A DNA stretch of 64,000 nucleotides from Rhizobium sp. SG_E_25_P2 (GCF_029892285.1 NZ_JARXVM010000009.1:159941-223940); one strand, 5' to 3'. Positions 18,903 to 27,959 are shown, numbered from the stretch's first letter. Notes: generated from the letters alone by a model not told the origin. Program-made: numbers and translations.

Positions 18903-19700
18903 TCAGTTTTCGGCGCGGAGCGTCGTGGTATAGGTGAAGCGTTCCGCAGGGAGGACCTGGAAGGCGTATTCCAGCAAGCGGCGACCAGAACCGTAATAGC
19001 GGCGGGTGACGACCAAGGCCAGATCCCCCGTCTTGACGCCAAGGCGGGTGGCGATGTCCTCGGTCAGCGCCATCGGCTTGATGTCCTGCTCGATTTCCTG
19101 GATCTTTTCGCCGGTATATTGCTCGATATAGTGGAATATGGCGCTGCGCGCGACGTCTATGTCCTTCACCGCCGCCGATAGCCGGGCGTCGACATAGACC
19201 TCATTCCACGAAAACGGACGGCTGCGATTGGTGGGATAACGGATTCCGCCCATATGGAAGAACTTGCGCCCAGGCCTGCAACCCAGATCCACGGCCAGTC
19301 GACCCTGTGCCGAGATCTCTTCCTTGAAGGTGATTACGAATTCGGTTTCAGCGGCGATCTCGAACAATTCAGCGCGCGAATGGGCGATAAACCGGGTTCG
19401 CTCGGGGTTGAAGCCGGCCTCGACGCGTGTGCCAACGCCTTTTCGAGCGGACAGACGACCCTTGTTGCGCAGGGTGCCGATGGCTTGCCGAACGGTCTGG
19501 CGACTGACGCCGAGCGCCTCCGCCAACTCGTTTTCCGTGGGCAGCAACGAACCGACGGGATAATCGCCATTGTTGACCTTGTTCTCGATATGGCGCGCGA
19601 CCTGAAGATAAAGCGGCGCCGTGTCGAGTTCGGGCTTCCAGCCTTTTCCCGTTGGCGGGTTCTGTTCTTCTGGTTTGGTGAGCGTTGGTATCGAGTTCAT
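18903..19700 (-). CDS. GntR family regulator, HutC/UTRA subfamily
   Basis: A 265-residue repressor-type regulator. The winged helix reads PLYLQVARHIENKVNNGDYPVGSL-type and LAEALGVSRQTVRQAIGTLRNKG. The UTRA ligand domain follows, with RPFSWNEVYVDARLS and LEYAFQVLPAERFTYTT near the C-terminus. It stands between rutA and the MFS gene, and palindromes with a GTACGTAC core lie on both sides. It is the obvious candidate to control the whole locus, releasing DNA when an intermediate or the substrate binds UTRA (family behaviour; not shown here). Confidence 0.9.
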   Translation of the reverse strand: MNSIPTLTKPEEQNPPTGKGWKPELDTAPLYLQVARHIENKVNNGDYPVGSLLPTENELAEALGVSRQTVRQAIGTLRNKGRLSARKGVGTRVEAGFNPERTRFIAHSRAELFEIAAETEFVITFKEEISAQGRLAVDLGCRPGRKFFHMGGIRYPTNRSRPFSWNEVYVDARLSAAVKDIDVARSAIFHYIEQYTGEKIQEIEQDIKPMALTEDIATRLGVKTGDLALVVTRRYYGSGRRLLEYAFQVLPAERFTYTTTLRAEN

Positions 19701-19816
19701 AGAACGATCATGCCTCGTGCGCGGCCTTTGAACCTTCTTTTTCTTGGGAATGCAAACAAATTCATGTGAGTTCGTGAAACTGGCGTGAGCGCCTTGATGT
19801 CGGGCGCTTCATCGTT

Positions 19817-19828
19817 TAGTACGTACAT
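19817..19828. promoter_or_regulatory. GntR-type operator, copy 2 (MFS/gntR divergent gap)
   Basis: TAGTACGTACAT, with a perfect GTACGTAC core at 19819-19826. It lies 31 bases upstream of the MFS start. A TTGATG at 19794-19799 is placed as a possible -35, so the site would overlap the -10 region. Confidence 0.65.
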
Positions 19829-19859
19829 AAGCAAATATCCTACAGGGCGAATTTCCAGA

Positions 19860-21077
19860 ATGTCCGATATCGCAGCGGAGAGCGAGGTCCCCGAACGGCG
19901 GGCTTCGTCTCTTCTTCAAACCCTCTCCACCGCCACGCTGATCCAGATCGTCGCCACCGCGAGCGTATTGGCGTTGACCGCGATCGCGCCAGCGGTTGCC
20001 GCCGATCTCGACGTCGGCGCCTATTGGATCGGCTACCAGATCAGCCTGATCTATGCTTCAGGCATGTTTTCCTCGGCCATTGCCGGGACTCTGGTGCAGC
20101 GCTATGGGCCGGTGAGAGTGGAGCAAGCCGCGCTCGCCTGTTTCGCACTCGGATTTGCGGGCGTCGCCGCAGCATGGATTCCAGCGATCATAGTCGCGTC
20201 TCTGTTCATCGGTCTGGGCTATGGGCTCAACAATCCGGCCGCATCGGAAATGTTGAGCCGGGTGACTCCCCCCAGCAAGCGCAATCTCATCTTCTCCATC
20301 AAGCAATCCGGTGTTCCGCTTGGCGGAATCGTCGCCAGTTTCGCTTTTCCATTCCTGTCCAGATACATGGATTGGAGGTTGGCGCTGCTCGCAGGCGTCC
20401 TTGCCTCCATCGCGACGATGGGCTTGCTGTGGCTGACGCATGCAGCGGAAGCGCCGCGTCGCGCGGAGGCGGGCTCGCTCGGCAAGGCGCTGGTCGAGGA
20501 ACAGGCGCTGATCTGGAAAAACAAGCGCTTGCGCGCGCTCAGCATTCTCGGTTTCGCCTATTCGGCGATGCAATTGTCGGTGTCGGCCTTTGCTGTCGTG
20601 ACGCTGACCCACGACGCCGGCTGGTCCCTGCTCGCTGCAGGCGCTGTGGCGGCTGGCATGCAATTCGCCGGCGCCACGGGGCGAATTTTCTGGGGAGTGG
20701 CCGCGGATCGGCTGGGCGGCGGCTTCGTGACTCTTTCGCTGCTCGGATTGCTGGGCGGAATGGGTTACGCCGCGCTGTTCTGGCTCGCGGCCATGCCGCA
20801 CGCCCTGCAGGCCGCGCTATTCATCGCCATGGGCGGCGTCACGATCGGTTGGAACGGGGTTTTGCTGGCTGAGGTGGCGCATAACGCGCCCGAAGGCCGC
20901 GTTGGGGCGATCACGGGCGGAGTCCTGGTCTACACTTTCATCGGCGTCATTGTCGGCCCGTCCAGTTTTGCGGCGCTCTACGCCCTCACCGGGCACTACG
21001 GCGCAAGCTTTCTTGCATTTTCCGGTTTTGGCTTCCTTGGCATGGTGGCGGCCTGGCGCTGCCGTGTCTCTGTTTAA
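19860..21077 (+). CDS. MFS transporter
   Basis: A 405-residue major facilitator with about 12 hydrophobic segments. The first follows a 30-residue hydrophilic N-terminus. Loop motifs include GYGLNNPAASEMLSRVTPPSKRN and the later GRIFWGVAADRLGG. I start at 19860, because the longer frame from 19785 would place the operator at 19817 inside the coding sequence. It is divergent from the GntR gene and bracketed by operators, so it probably moves the locus substrate or an intermediate in either direction. Confidence 0.88.
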   Translation: MSDIAAESEVPERRASSLLQTLSTATLIQIVATASVLALTAIAPAVAADLDVGAYWIGYQISLIYASGMFSSAIAGTLVQRYGPVRVEQAALACFALGFAGVAAAWIPAIIVASLFIGLGYGLNNPAASEMLSRVTPPSKRNLIFSIKQSGVPLGGIVASFAFPFLSRYMDWRLALLAGVLASIATMGLLWLTHAAEAPRRAEAGSLGKALVEEQALIWKNKRLRALSILGFAYSAMQLSVSAFAVVTLTHDAGWSLLAAGAVAAGMQFAGATGRIFWGVAADRLGGGFVTLSLLGLLGGMGYAALFWLAAMPHALQAALFIAMGGVTIGWNGVLLAEVAHNAPEGRVGAITGGVLVYTFIGVIVGPSSFAALYALTGHYGASFLAFSGFGFLGMVAAWRCRVSV

Positions 21078-21087
21078 GCGTTTTTAA

Positions 21088-21099
21088 AAGTACGTACAA
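21088..21099. promoter_or_regulatory. GntR-type operator, copy 3
   Basis: AAGTACGTACAA with a GTACGTAC core at 21090-21097, 11 bases after the MFS stop codon and 181 bp upstream of copy 4. The pair could support DNA looping by repressor. Confidence 0.6.
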
Positions 21100-21268
21100 A
21101 AGATCGAGTTCGGCGTCCTGAATAAGGGCGCCGTTTTGTCGTTGTGCGGGGTCTTTACGCTTGCGAGTGATCAAGAAATAATCCCGCCGATGTCGAGAAA
21201 GTCAGCAGACGCCGCAAAATTGTGCGCTGCAAAAATATCGGCAAAACACGGTTGACGATCGCTCGACT

Positions 21269-21280
21269 ATGTACGTACAT
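21269..21280. promoter_or_regulatory. GntR-type operator, copy 4 (ABC operon promoter)
   Basis: ATGTACGTACAT, a perfect 12-bp palindrome, about 75 bases upstream of the binding-protein gene. A TTGACG (21252-21257) with an 18-base gap to TACATT would place the -10 inside this site, fitting repression. Confidence 0.68.
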
Positions 21281-21354
21281 TAAAGACGAAAGGCGATGAA
21301 AAAGCCTGACCAGAAAACGCCGGAACACCGGAACCACAGAGGGAAATGTCGACC

Positions 21355-22455
21355 ATGCGCCTGCTTTTCACCACCTCGTTGATCTCCATAGCTTTCTTGG
21401 GTGCGGCGCCGCTCGCCGCGTCGGCCGATCCGATGGCGGACGCCAAGGCGATCATCGCGGAATATCAGAAAATGCCGGTGTTCACGCCGCCCGGCGAGGC
21501 GTTCGACGCCAAAGCCTGCATGGCCGGCAAGAAGGTTCTGTCGATCCCGATTTCGATGACCATTCCCTTCAATGTCGAATTGCAGAAGGCGATGGCGTCG
21601 GCGGCTGAGGAGGTCGGCTTCACCTATACGACCTGGGACAACCAGCTCAAGAGCGACCAGTGGATCCAGGGCGTGTCGCAGGCGATCAGCCAGAAATATG
21701 ACGTGCTCGATATCGCCGGCGGTCTCAATCCAGAATGGCTCGGCCCGCAACTGGCCGAGGCGCGCGGCGCGGGCCTCAAGATCACCACCACGCATTTTTA
21801 CGATGTGACCCAGACGTCCGCGCCGAGCGTCGATTATTCCGGCAAGGTGGATTTCACCGGCGCCGGAAAACTGCTCGCTGCCTGGGCCTATGTGAAGACC
21901 GAGGGCAAGCCGAACGTGCTGATCATCGGCTCGTCGGACGTGCTTCCCTCCATCCCCTTCGTCAAGTCTATCCAGGACGAACTGAAGGCGTTGTGCCCCG
22001 AATGCAAACAGCAACATCTCGACGTGCCGGTGTCCGAATGGGCTACCAAGATCCAGTCTGGCGTGCAATCGGCGCTGTTGGCCGATCCGGGCATCAACTA
22101 CATCCTGCCGATCTATGACTCGATGTCGCAATTCGTCGTACCCGCCCTGCGCATCACCGGCTCCGAAGGCGCGGTCAAACTGGCGAGTTTCAACGGCACG
22201 CCCTTCGTGCTCGACATGGTGCGTGAAGGACAGGTGCAGATGGATGTCGGCGAGAGCCTTGGCTGGGCCGGTTATGCTGCGATCGACAACATCATGCGCA
22301 TGATGTGCGGTCAGCCGGAAGTGGCCAAGCTCAACGTGCCGCTGTTGGTGTTTGACGAGAGCAACATTCAGACCGCCGGCGTGCCCGCCAATTTCAACGA
22401 TGGTTATGGCGACGCCCATCTCGATGGTTTCCGCAAGCTCTGGAAGCTGAAGTAA
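21355..22455 (+). CDS. CUT2-type ABC transporter substrate-binding protein
   Basis: A periplasmic binding protein of 366 residues, type I fold. The signal peptide MRLLFTTSLISIAFLGAAPL ends near the ASA/DP junction. The mature protein has IPISMTIPFNVELQKAM and a conserved DVLDIAGGLNPEW, plus three mature cysteines (CMAGKK, CPECK). The ribosome site AGAGGG is 11 bases from this ATG but only two from the alternative ATG at 21346, so I prefer 21355. It begins the plus-strand operon ending in rutF, under operators 3 and 4. The ligand is probably the ring compound attacked by RutA rather than a sugar (inference). Confidence 0.88.
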   Translation: MRLLFTTSLISIAFLGAAPLAASADPMADAKAIIAEYQKMPVFTPPGEAFDAKACMAGKKVLSIPISMTIPFNVELQKAMASAAEEVGFTYTTWDNQLKSDQWIQGVSQAISQKYDVLDIAGGLNPEWLGPQLAEARGAGLKITTTHFYDVTQTSAPSVDYSGKVDFTGAGKLLAAWAYVKTEGKPNVLIIGSSDVLPSIPFVKSIQDELKALCPECKQQHLDVPVSEWATKIQSGVQSALLADPGINYILPIYDSMSQFVVPALRITGSEGAVKLASFNGTPFVLDMVREGQVQMDVGESLGWAGYAAIDNIMRMMCGQPEVAKLNVPLLVFDESNIQTAGVPANFNDGYGDAHLDGFRKLWKLK

Positions 22456-22483
22456 GGCGGCATTTAACTAGCGGGAGCTTGTG

Positions 22484-24031
22484 ATGACCGAGAACGCCGT
22501 CCTTCGCATGAACAATATCCGCATGAAATTCGGCGAGCACTACGCGCTCAAGGGCGTCAGCCTGTCGATCCGGCGGGGCGAGGTGTTCGGGCTATTGGGT
22601 CAGAACGGCTCCGGCAAATCCACCCTCATCAAGGTGCTGGCCGGCTTTCATCAACCAGAGCCGGGCAGCGAGGTCGTGCTGTGGGGACAGACCATGGCTC
22701 TGCCGCTCGATCCGACGGAAATCAAGCGGCGCGGCGTCGCCTTCGTGCATCAGCATCTCGGTCTCGTTCCGTCATTGACGGTGATCGAGAACATGAGAGT
22801 GACGTCTCTTGGCCGGCGTACGCCGTGGTTCGTCAATTGGCGGCGCGAGGCGGCGAGCGTCGCTGGTCTGTTCGCCGAATTCGGCCTCGACATCGATCCC
22901 TTGCGGACGGTGGCTGAGCTTTCTCCTGTCGAGCGCGCCTTCGTCGCCATCGTTCGCGCCTTCGAAGATCTCAGGGCCTCTGATGCGGGTTATGGCGGCG
23001 AGGGCATTCTGGTGCTTGATGAGCCCACTCCGTTTCTGCCGGCTGAGGATGTCAAGCGGCTCTTCGGGCTGATCCGGTCGATTGTCAAGACCGGCGCCTC
23101 TGTGGTGATCGTCACCCATGACATTGATGAGGTGCGCGATATCACCGACCGCGTCGCCGTGCTGCGCGACGGGCAGCTGGTCGATATTCTCGACACCAAG
23201 GCTTCGGCCCGTCAGGCGATCCTTGATACGATCGTCGGCGCACGTATCGATGCATTCCAGAAAAATCGAATGGCCGACCAGGGCGTCCCGGTCGCGGTAT
23301 CCGTGCGCGGCGCGCCGGATGGCCTCGGGTCGAGTTTCGACTTCGACATCAGGCAGGGCGAAACGCTGGGGGTCACGGGTCTGATCGGATCCGGTTTCGC
23401 CGCGCTTCCCTATCTTCTCTACGGCGCCCGGCGCGGCGCGGGTCGCATGACCATCGGCGACCGCACGATCGACCTGGCGTCCCTGACGCCGCTTGCAGCT
23501 CAGGCGCTCGGGGTGGCTTTTCTGCCGGGCGACCGCCTCGGCGCGGCGGGCGTCGGTTCGCTGTCTGTCGCCGACAATATCACTTTGCCGATTCTGGCCG
23601 AACTTGGCGGCTTTTTCAGCCTTGATCGCCGCGCGATGGCGCGCGAGGCCGCGCTGATGTCGGAGGCTTATGACGTCCGGCCCGCCAATCCCTCTCTGAA
23701 CCTGGCCGCGCTGTCGGGCGGAAATCAGCAGAAAGTCTTGCTCGCCAAATGGCTGCGCATCAAGCCGAAACTGCTGATGCTTGACGAGCCGACCCAAGGG
23801 GTGGATTTCGGCGCGCGCCAGCAGATCTTCAAGGCGCTCGATCGCGCCGCGCGTGATGGAACAGCCATTCTCTGCGCCTCGACCGACAATGAACAACTCG
23901 AACAGATTTGCGACCGGATCATCGTCTTTTCGCGCGGACGACCGGTCGCGGAACTCAAAGGCGATGAGATCAGCCGCGAGGCGATCACCGAAGCCTGCTT
24001 TTACTCGGATCAACAGGAGGCTGCTGAATGA
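22484..24031 (+). CDS. CUT2-type ABC transporter ATP-binding protein (two NBDs)
   Basis: A 515-residue ATPase with tandem domains. NBD1 has Walker A GQNGSGKST near residue 42 and Walker B GILVLDEPT. Its signature is degenerate (LSPVERAFVAI in place of LSxGQ). NBD2 lacks a Walker A, as usual in this family, but has LSGGNQQKVLLAKWL and LLMLDEPTQGVDFG. The start at 22484 is placed after GGGAG; a GTG one codon earlier is in frame. It overlaps the permease by ATGA. Confidence 0.92.
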   Translation: MTENAVLRMNNIRMKFGEHYALKGVSLSIRRGEVFGLLGQNGSGKSTLIKVLAGFHQPEPGSEVVLWGQTMALPLDPTEIKRRGVAFVHQHLGLVPSLTVIENMRVTSLGRRTPWFVNWRREAASVAGLFAEFGLDIDPLRTVAELSPVERAFVAIVRAFEDLRASDAGYGGEGILVLDEPTPFLPAEDVKRLFGLIRSIVKTGASVVIVTHDIDEVRDITDRVAVLRDGQLVDILDTKASARQAILDTIVGARIDAFQKNRMADQGVPVAVSVRGAPDGLGSSFDFDIRQGETLGVTGLIGSGFAALPYLLYGARRGAGRMTIGDRTIDLASLTPLAAQALGVAFLPGDRLGAAGVGSLSVADNITLPILAELGGFFSLDRRAMAREAALMSEAYDVRPANPSLNLAALSGGNQQKVLLAKWLRIKPKLLMLDEPTQGVDFGARQQIFKALDRAARDGTAILCASTDNEQLEQICDRIIVFSRGRPVAELKGDEISREAITEACFYSDQQEAAE

Positions 24032-25041
24032 CGACGCTCGACATGCCCGCCACTCCGGACGCGACCGCCAAACACAGTTCGACGATCCGATGGAAGAAGG
24101 AGGTGGAACGCTTCGCGCTGGTGGCCGCATGGCTGGCGCTGGTGATTCTGTTCGGAGCGTTGATGCCGGAATCCTTTCTGAGTTGGCGGAATTTTTCCAC
24201 CATGTTCGGTTCCCAGGCGGTTCTGGTCGTGCTGACGCTTGCGATCATCATTCCACTGACATCGGGAGATTTTGATCTTTCCGGCGCCTCTTCCCTGACC
24301 ATGAGCGCCATGCTGATCGCCGTGCTCAACGTCAAGCTTGGCTGGCCGATCGTCCCGGTTCTGGCCGTGGCCTTGTTGTCCGGCATGGTCGTCGGGGCGG
24401 TCAATGCCGTGTTCGTGCTGTATTTCCGCATTCACTCGCTCATCGTCACGCTCGGCGTCGGAACCTTCGTCAATGGCGCGGTCCTCTGGATCAGCGATTC
24501 CCAGACCATATCGGGCGTGTCGATGGGGTTGATCGAATGGGTGATCATCAACAGGCTGTTCGGCGTGCCCTTGGCCTTTTATTACGCCTTGCTGCTTGCG
24601 GGCGTGATCTGGTACGCGCTGGAATTCACCATACCCGGCCGTAAATTGCTGTTCGTGGGCCGCGGCCGTGAAGTGTCTCGCCTCAATGGCATCGCAGTCG
24701 ATCGGGTGCGGGCTACTTCCTTTATCCTGTCCGGGCTGATTTCGGCTTTTGCGGGAATGCTCTATGCGGGCATGACGGGCTCAGCCGATCCTCTTTCCGG
24801 GCTCAATTTGCTGCTGCCGGCCTTTGCTGCGGCGTTTCTCGGCGCGACGACCCTGTCGCCCGGCCGGTTCAACGCCTTTGGCGCCGTCATCGCCGTCTAT
24901 TTCCTGGTGACCGGCATCACAGGCCTCACCATGCTGGGCGCCAAGGCCTATGTGCAGAACCTGTTCTATGGCGGCGCGCTGGTGATCGCGGTGTCGCTGA
25001 GCCAGTTGGTGCGCAATCGCCAGCCGCAGGATTTCAGCTGA
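24028..25041 (+). CDS. CUT2-type ABC transporter permease
   Basis: A 337-residue inner-membrane permease of the ribose/xylose class. It has about eight to ten hydrophobic segments, with the family blocks GDFDLSGASSLTMSAM, HSLIVTLGVGTFVNGAVLW and AAFLGATTLSPGRFNAFGA. ATGA overlap with the ATPase and TGATG overlap with the next small gene show tight coupling. It completes the importer that feeds the RutA/RutF locus. Confidence 0.92.
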   Translation: MTTLDMPATPDATAKHSSTIRWKKEVERFALVAAWLALVILFGALMPESFLSWRNFSTMFGSQAVLVVLTLAIIIPLTSGDFDLSGASSLTMSAMLIAVLNVKLGWPIVPVLAVALLSGMVVGAVNAVFVLYFRIHSLIVTLGVGTFVNGAVLWISDSQTISGVSMGLIEWVIINRLFGVPLAFYYALLLAGVIWYALEFTIPGRKLLFVGRGREVSRLNGIAVDRVRATSFILSGLISAFAGMLYAGMTGSADPLSGLNLLLPAFAAAFLGATTLSPGRFNAFGAVIAVYFLVTGITGLTMLGAKAYVQNLFYGGALVIAVSLSQLVRNRQPQDFS

Positions 25042-25244
25042 TGGATCAGGATCTCGTCGTCTCCTTTCTGGCCGAGACATTCTGGGGCCGCATGCCCAAC
25101 GATGCGGAACGCGTGGCGATGCGGGGGCAGATGGAGCGGGACGCCCGCGCCATCGCGCCCAGATTTTCTGTCGAGTGCAGCGCGCTGTTCGGGGTCGAGC
25201 CATCGGCATTCGAGGCATTGATGCGAAGTGAGGCGCAGCCATGA
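25041..25244 (+). CDS. Small AtzG-like partner of the downstream amidase
   Basis: A 67-residue acidic, probably helical protein (starts MDQDLVVSFLAETFWGRM). It has no signal or membrane segment. Its start overlaps the permease stop by one base, and its stop overlaps the amidase ATG by ATGA, which argues strongly for a real gene. Position and size match the GatC/AtzG (DUF4089-like) proteins that assemble with amidase-family partners such as AtzE. The C-terminal GVEPSAFEALM loosely recalls the EPA-x-F tail of AtzG. Similarity is weak, so homology is a hypothesis. Confidence 0.7.
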   Translation: MDQDLVVSFLAETFWGRMPNDAERVAMRGQMERDARAIAPRFSVECSALFGVEPSAFEALMRSEAQP

Positions 25245-26653
25245 GCCTGGATGCGCCCGCAACGCTCGCGGAAGCGGCCCGATTGATCCGAAGCCGACAA
25301 ACGTCCTCCGAGGATTTGACCAGGGCTGCGCTTGCGCGCGCGCGATCGAGCCAGGAACGCCTCAACGCCTTCATCGAAATCGAAGAAGACGCGGCCATCC
25401 TCGCCGCCAAGATGGCGGATCGCGCTCTTGCGGAGGAGCTTCCGGTCGGACCGTTGCACGGGGTTCCCCTCGCCCACAAGGACATGTTCGATCGCCAAGG
25501 ATTCGTCTCCGGTTGTGGATCGCTCATTCGCGGCAGCTATCGCGCGACGCAGACATCGACGGTCATGCGGCGTCTCGCCGAGGCGGGAGCGGTCTCCATC
25601 GGCCGGTTGAACATGAGCGAATTCGCCATGGGGCCAACCGGGCACAATGCGCATCACGGCCGTGCGACCAATCCGATCGATGGCGCGCGAGTGACAGGCG
25701 GCTCGTCTTCTGGTTCGGGCGCAGCGGTCGGCGGCGGCGTTGTGCTCGCAGCGCTCGGCTCCGACACCGGCGGGTCGATACGGCTTCCCGCCGCTTGCTG
25801 CGGCGTGGTTGGGATCAAACCGACCCAAGGGCGCATCAGCCGACATGGGGTCATGCCGCTGTCTTTTTCGCAGGACTGCGTCGGTCCCCTCGCCCGCTCC
25901 GTCGAAGACGCCTGGACGATGCTCAAGGTGGTCGCTGGGCCCGATGGACGTGATCCGACCTGTATTGAGGCCAAGCCGCTCGAGGATTTCACCCTTTCGC
26001 CCTCCGAAATCCGGATCGGCGTGCTCGGAGGCCTTTTCGGAGAAGACCTGACTTCTCCTGTCGCGAAGGGCATGGAGATGGCGATCTCGACGCTCGCCGC
26101 CGCGGGCGCCTCCGTTTCCGCCGCGTCGGCCGCCGATCTCAAAGACGTTGCGGAACTCGCCAATGTCGTGGCCATGGCGGAAGCTGGCGCGCAGCATTTC
26201 GACTGGATGCGCGATCGTCCCGACGAATACGGTCCGCAGGTGCGGATGCGGCTCAGCCAGTCGCTGGCCATTCCCGCGCCGATCTATCTTCGCGCACTGC
26301 AGATCCGCAGCGTGATGCTGGCCTCATTCCTTGAGACGGCCTTTGAACGAGCGGATGTGCTGATCGCTCCGGTCATGCCATTTGCTCCGCCCTTGTCGGC
26401 GGACGTCGATGTCGGCGACAGCCCTGAAATGAATCGCGTGGTCGCCGCTATGACCCGATTTACGCGACCCTTTTCCTATCTCGGCCTTCCGGTGGTCGCC
26501 GTGCCAGTCGCGGAAACCGCGGAGGGATTGCCGATCTCGGTGCAATGCGTCGCCCGGCCCTGGCGTGAGGATCTCGCTGCTGCGGTCGCCGCCAGTCTTG
26601 AACACCATCTTCGAACCGACTTCATTTCTCGTCTGTCCCGGTCCGCCGCCTGA
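25241..26653 (+). CDS. Amidase signature family hydrolase (AtzE/GatA-like; 3 of 3)
   Basis: A 470-residue amidase. Triad motifs are Lys in [11 protein letters not shown] near residue 80, [15 protein letters not shown] (cis-Ser) and [16 protein letters not shown] (Ser). The [16 protein letters not shown] block is of GatA/AtzE style. It is coupled to the small gene in front, and rutF follows 28 bases later. A ureide or carboxy-amide hydrolase is a reasonable guess given that context. It is clearly a different paralogue from the two amidases in the rutA operon. Confidence 0.9.
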   Translation: MSLDAPATLAEAARLIRSRQTSSEDLTRAALARARSSQERLNAFIEIEEDAAILAAKMADRALAEELPVGPLHGVPLAHKDMFDRQGFVSGCGSLIRGSYRATQTSTVMRRLAEAGAVSIGRLNMSEFAMGPTGHNAHHGRATNPIDGARVTGGSSSGSGAAVGGGVVLAALGSDTGGSIRLPAACCGVVGIKPTQGRISRHGVMPLSFSQDCVGPLARSVEDAWTMLKVVAGPDGRDPTCIEAKPLEDFTLSPSEIRIGVLGGLFGEDLTSPVAKGMEMAISTLAAAGASVSAASAADLKDVAELANVVAMAEAGAQHFDWMRDRPDEYGPQVRMRLSQSLAIPAPIYLRALQIRSVMLASFLETAFERADVLIAPVMPFAPPLSADVDVGDSPEMNRVVAAMTRFTRPFSYLGLPVVAVPVAETAEGLPISVQCVARPWREDLAAAVAASLEHHLRTDFISRLSRSAA

Positions 26654-26681
26654 TGCGGGGCCTCAAGGAAAGGATGCCGCC

Positions 26682-27218
26682 ATGAACACTTTAGCCTCGC
26701 TAACCCAGCCGATCGAACCCGTCGTGGACGTCCCCCCGCAGATCTTTCGCGACGCGATGAGCAGGTTGGGCGCCGCCGTCAACATCATCACCACGGATGG
26801 GCCGGCGGGCAAAGCGGGTTTTGCCGCGACCGCCGTCTGCAGCGTCACCGACACGCCGCCCACTCTGCTGGTCTGCCTCAACCGGTCTGCCTCGGTGTTT
26901 GATGCGGTGACCGGCAATGGGCGGCTTTGCGTCAATGTGCTGAACGGCGATCAAGACCGTCTGTCAACGCTTTTCGGCGGCAAGACGCCGGTGGAGGAGC
27001 GCTTCGCCGCCGCTGACTGGAGCCAGGGGATTACCGGCGCTCCGATGCTCGATGGGGCGATGGCGTCGTTTGATTGCGAGATCACGGAAATGAAGGACAT
27101 CGGCACGCATCGCGTGTTGTTCTGCACGGTCAAGGCGATCCGGCTGGGAGAGGCTGAGAACGCGCTGGTATATTTCCAGCGTGGGTATCACCGTTTGTCC
27201 TCCGCCACGGCGGCGTAA
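26682..27218 (+). CDS. rutF: RutF-type flavin reductase (NADH:FMN oxidoreductase)
   Basis: A 178-residue flavin reductase that supplies reduced FMN to RutA. Blocks such as [40 protein letters not shown] and [20 protein letters not shown] match RutF as I know it more closely than generic reductases. The start at 26682 follows AAAGGA by eight bases. It is the last gene of the plus-strand operon, on the opposite strand from rutA but under the same operator type, which supports a two-component oxygenase. Confidence 0.92.
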   Translation: MNTLASLTQPIEPVVDVPPQIFRDAMSRLGAAVNIITTDGPAGKAGFAATAVCSVTDTPPTLLVCLNRSASVFDAVTGNGRLCVNVLNGDQDRLSTLFGGKTPVEERFAAADWSQGITGAPMLDGAMASFDCEITEMKDIGTHRVLFCTVKAIRLGEAENALVYFQRGYHRLSSATAA

Positions 27219-27254
27219 GGCCAGCGCCGCGCCGACCTGCATGGATCGATCAAG

Positions 27255-27947
27255 TCAGGCGTCTCTATCCACCCGCTCGCCGCGTCGCATCACGATTATG
27301 CCGCCGATGATGGTCAAGGCCGCCATAGCGAACCATGTCAGTGCGTATTGCAGATGGTGATTGGTGAAGGCGACCACGGTCAGTCCGCCGACGGGATAGG
27401 CGTTGGCTGATCCCAAGGCTTCGACGTCAATGAAGTAGGGAGCGACTGAAGCCAAGCCCCTGGCTTTGGCGATTTCCGGGATGTCGCGAGAAAACCAGCG
27501 ACCTGCTGCCGGATCGTTTTCGCGCAGGAAGCCGCCTTTGGGCTCGCTCAGCCGCAGCAGGCCGGTGATCGCGACACGGCTTGCGGGAGCGGCATAGGCC
27601 GATGGGTCCTTCATATCCTGCGGAATGAAGCCGCGGTTGACGAGGAAACTGCGGCCGTCCTCTGTCTTGAAGGGGGTCAGCACCCAGAAGCCGGGGCCGC
27701 GTGTCGTCACGGCCTGGGTCAACGTATCGCCGCCGGTGATATAGGTTCCCCTCAGAACAATCCGGCGATATTCATCGTCCGCCGTGGCTGAGGACGGCGG
27801 AGCGGCGGGCTCTGCATGGATGCGGGCGTCAACCCGGGCGATGAGATCCTGTTTCCATTGCAGCCGCTCGATCTGCCAGACGCCGAGGCCGACAAAGGTC
27901 AGGAAGGCCAGAGCCAGCAGGCCGAGAAGCAGGATGCGCTTGGTCAT
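27255..27947 (-). CDS. SURF1 family cytochrome oxidase biogenesis protein
   Basis: A 230-residue membrane protein of the SURF1/Shy1 family. It has an N-terminal transmembrane helix (ILLLGLLALAFLTFVGLGVW), a periplasmic domain with the family motif GVWQIERLQWK and NHHLQYALTWF, and a C-terminal helix (MAALTIIGGIIVM). The start at 27947 begins at the first helix; the 27980 alternative adds 11 residues. It is distal in the cyo operon but lies behind a strong terminator-like hairpin, so its expression is probably attenuated relative to cyoABCD. Confidence 0.88.
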   Translation of the reverse strand: MTKRILLLGLLALAFLTFVGLGVWQIERLQWKQDLIARVDARIHAEPAAPPSSATADDEYRRIVLRGTYITGGDTLTQAVTTRGPGFWVLTPFKTEDGRSFLVNRGFIPQDMKDPSAYAAPASRVAITGLLRLSEPKGGFLRENDPAAGRWFSRDIPEIAKARGLASVAPYFIDVEALGSANAYPVGGLTVVAFTNHHLQYALTWFAMAALTIIGGIIVMRRGERVDRDA

Positions 27948-27959
27948 GTTGATTCTCCA

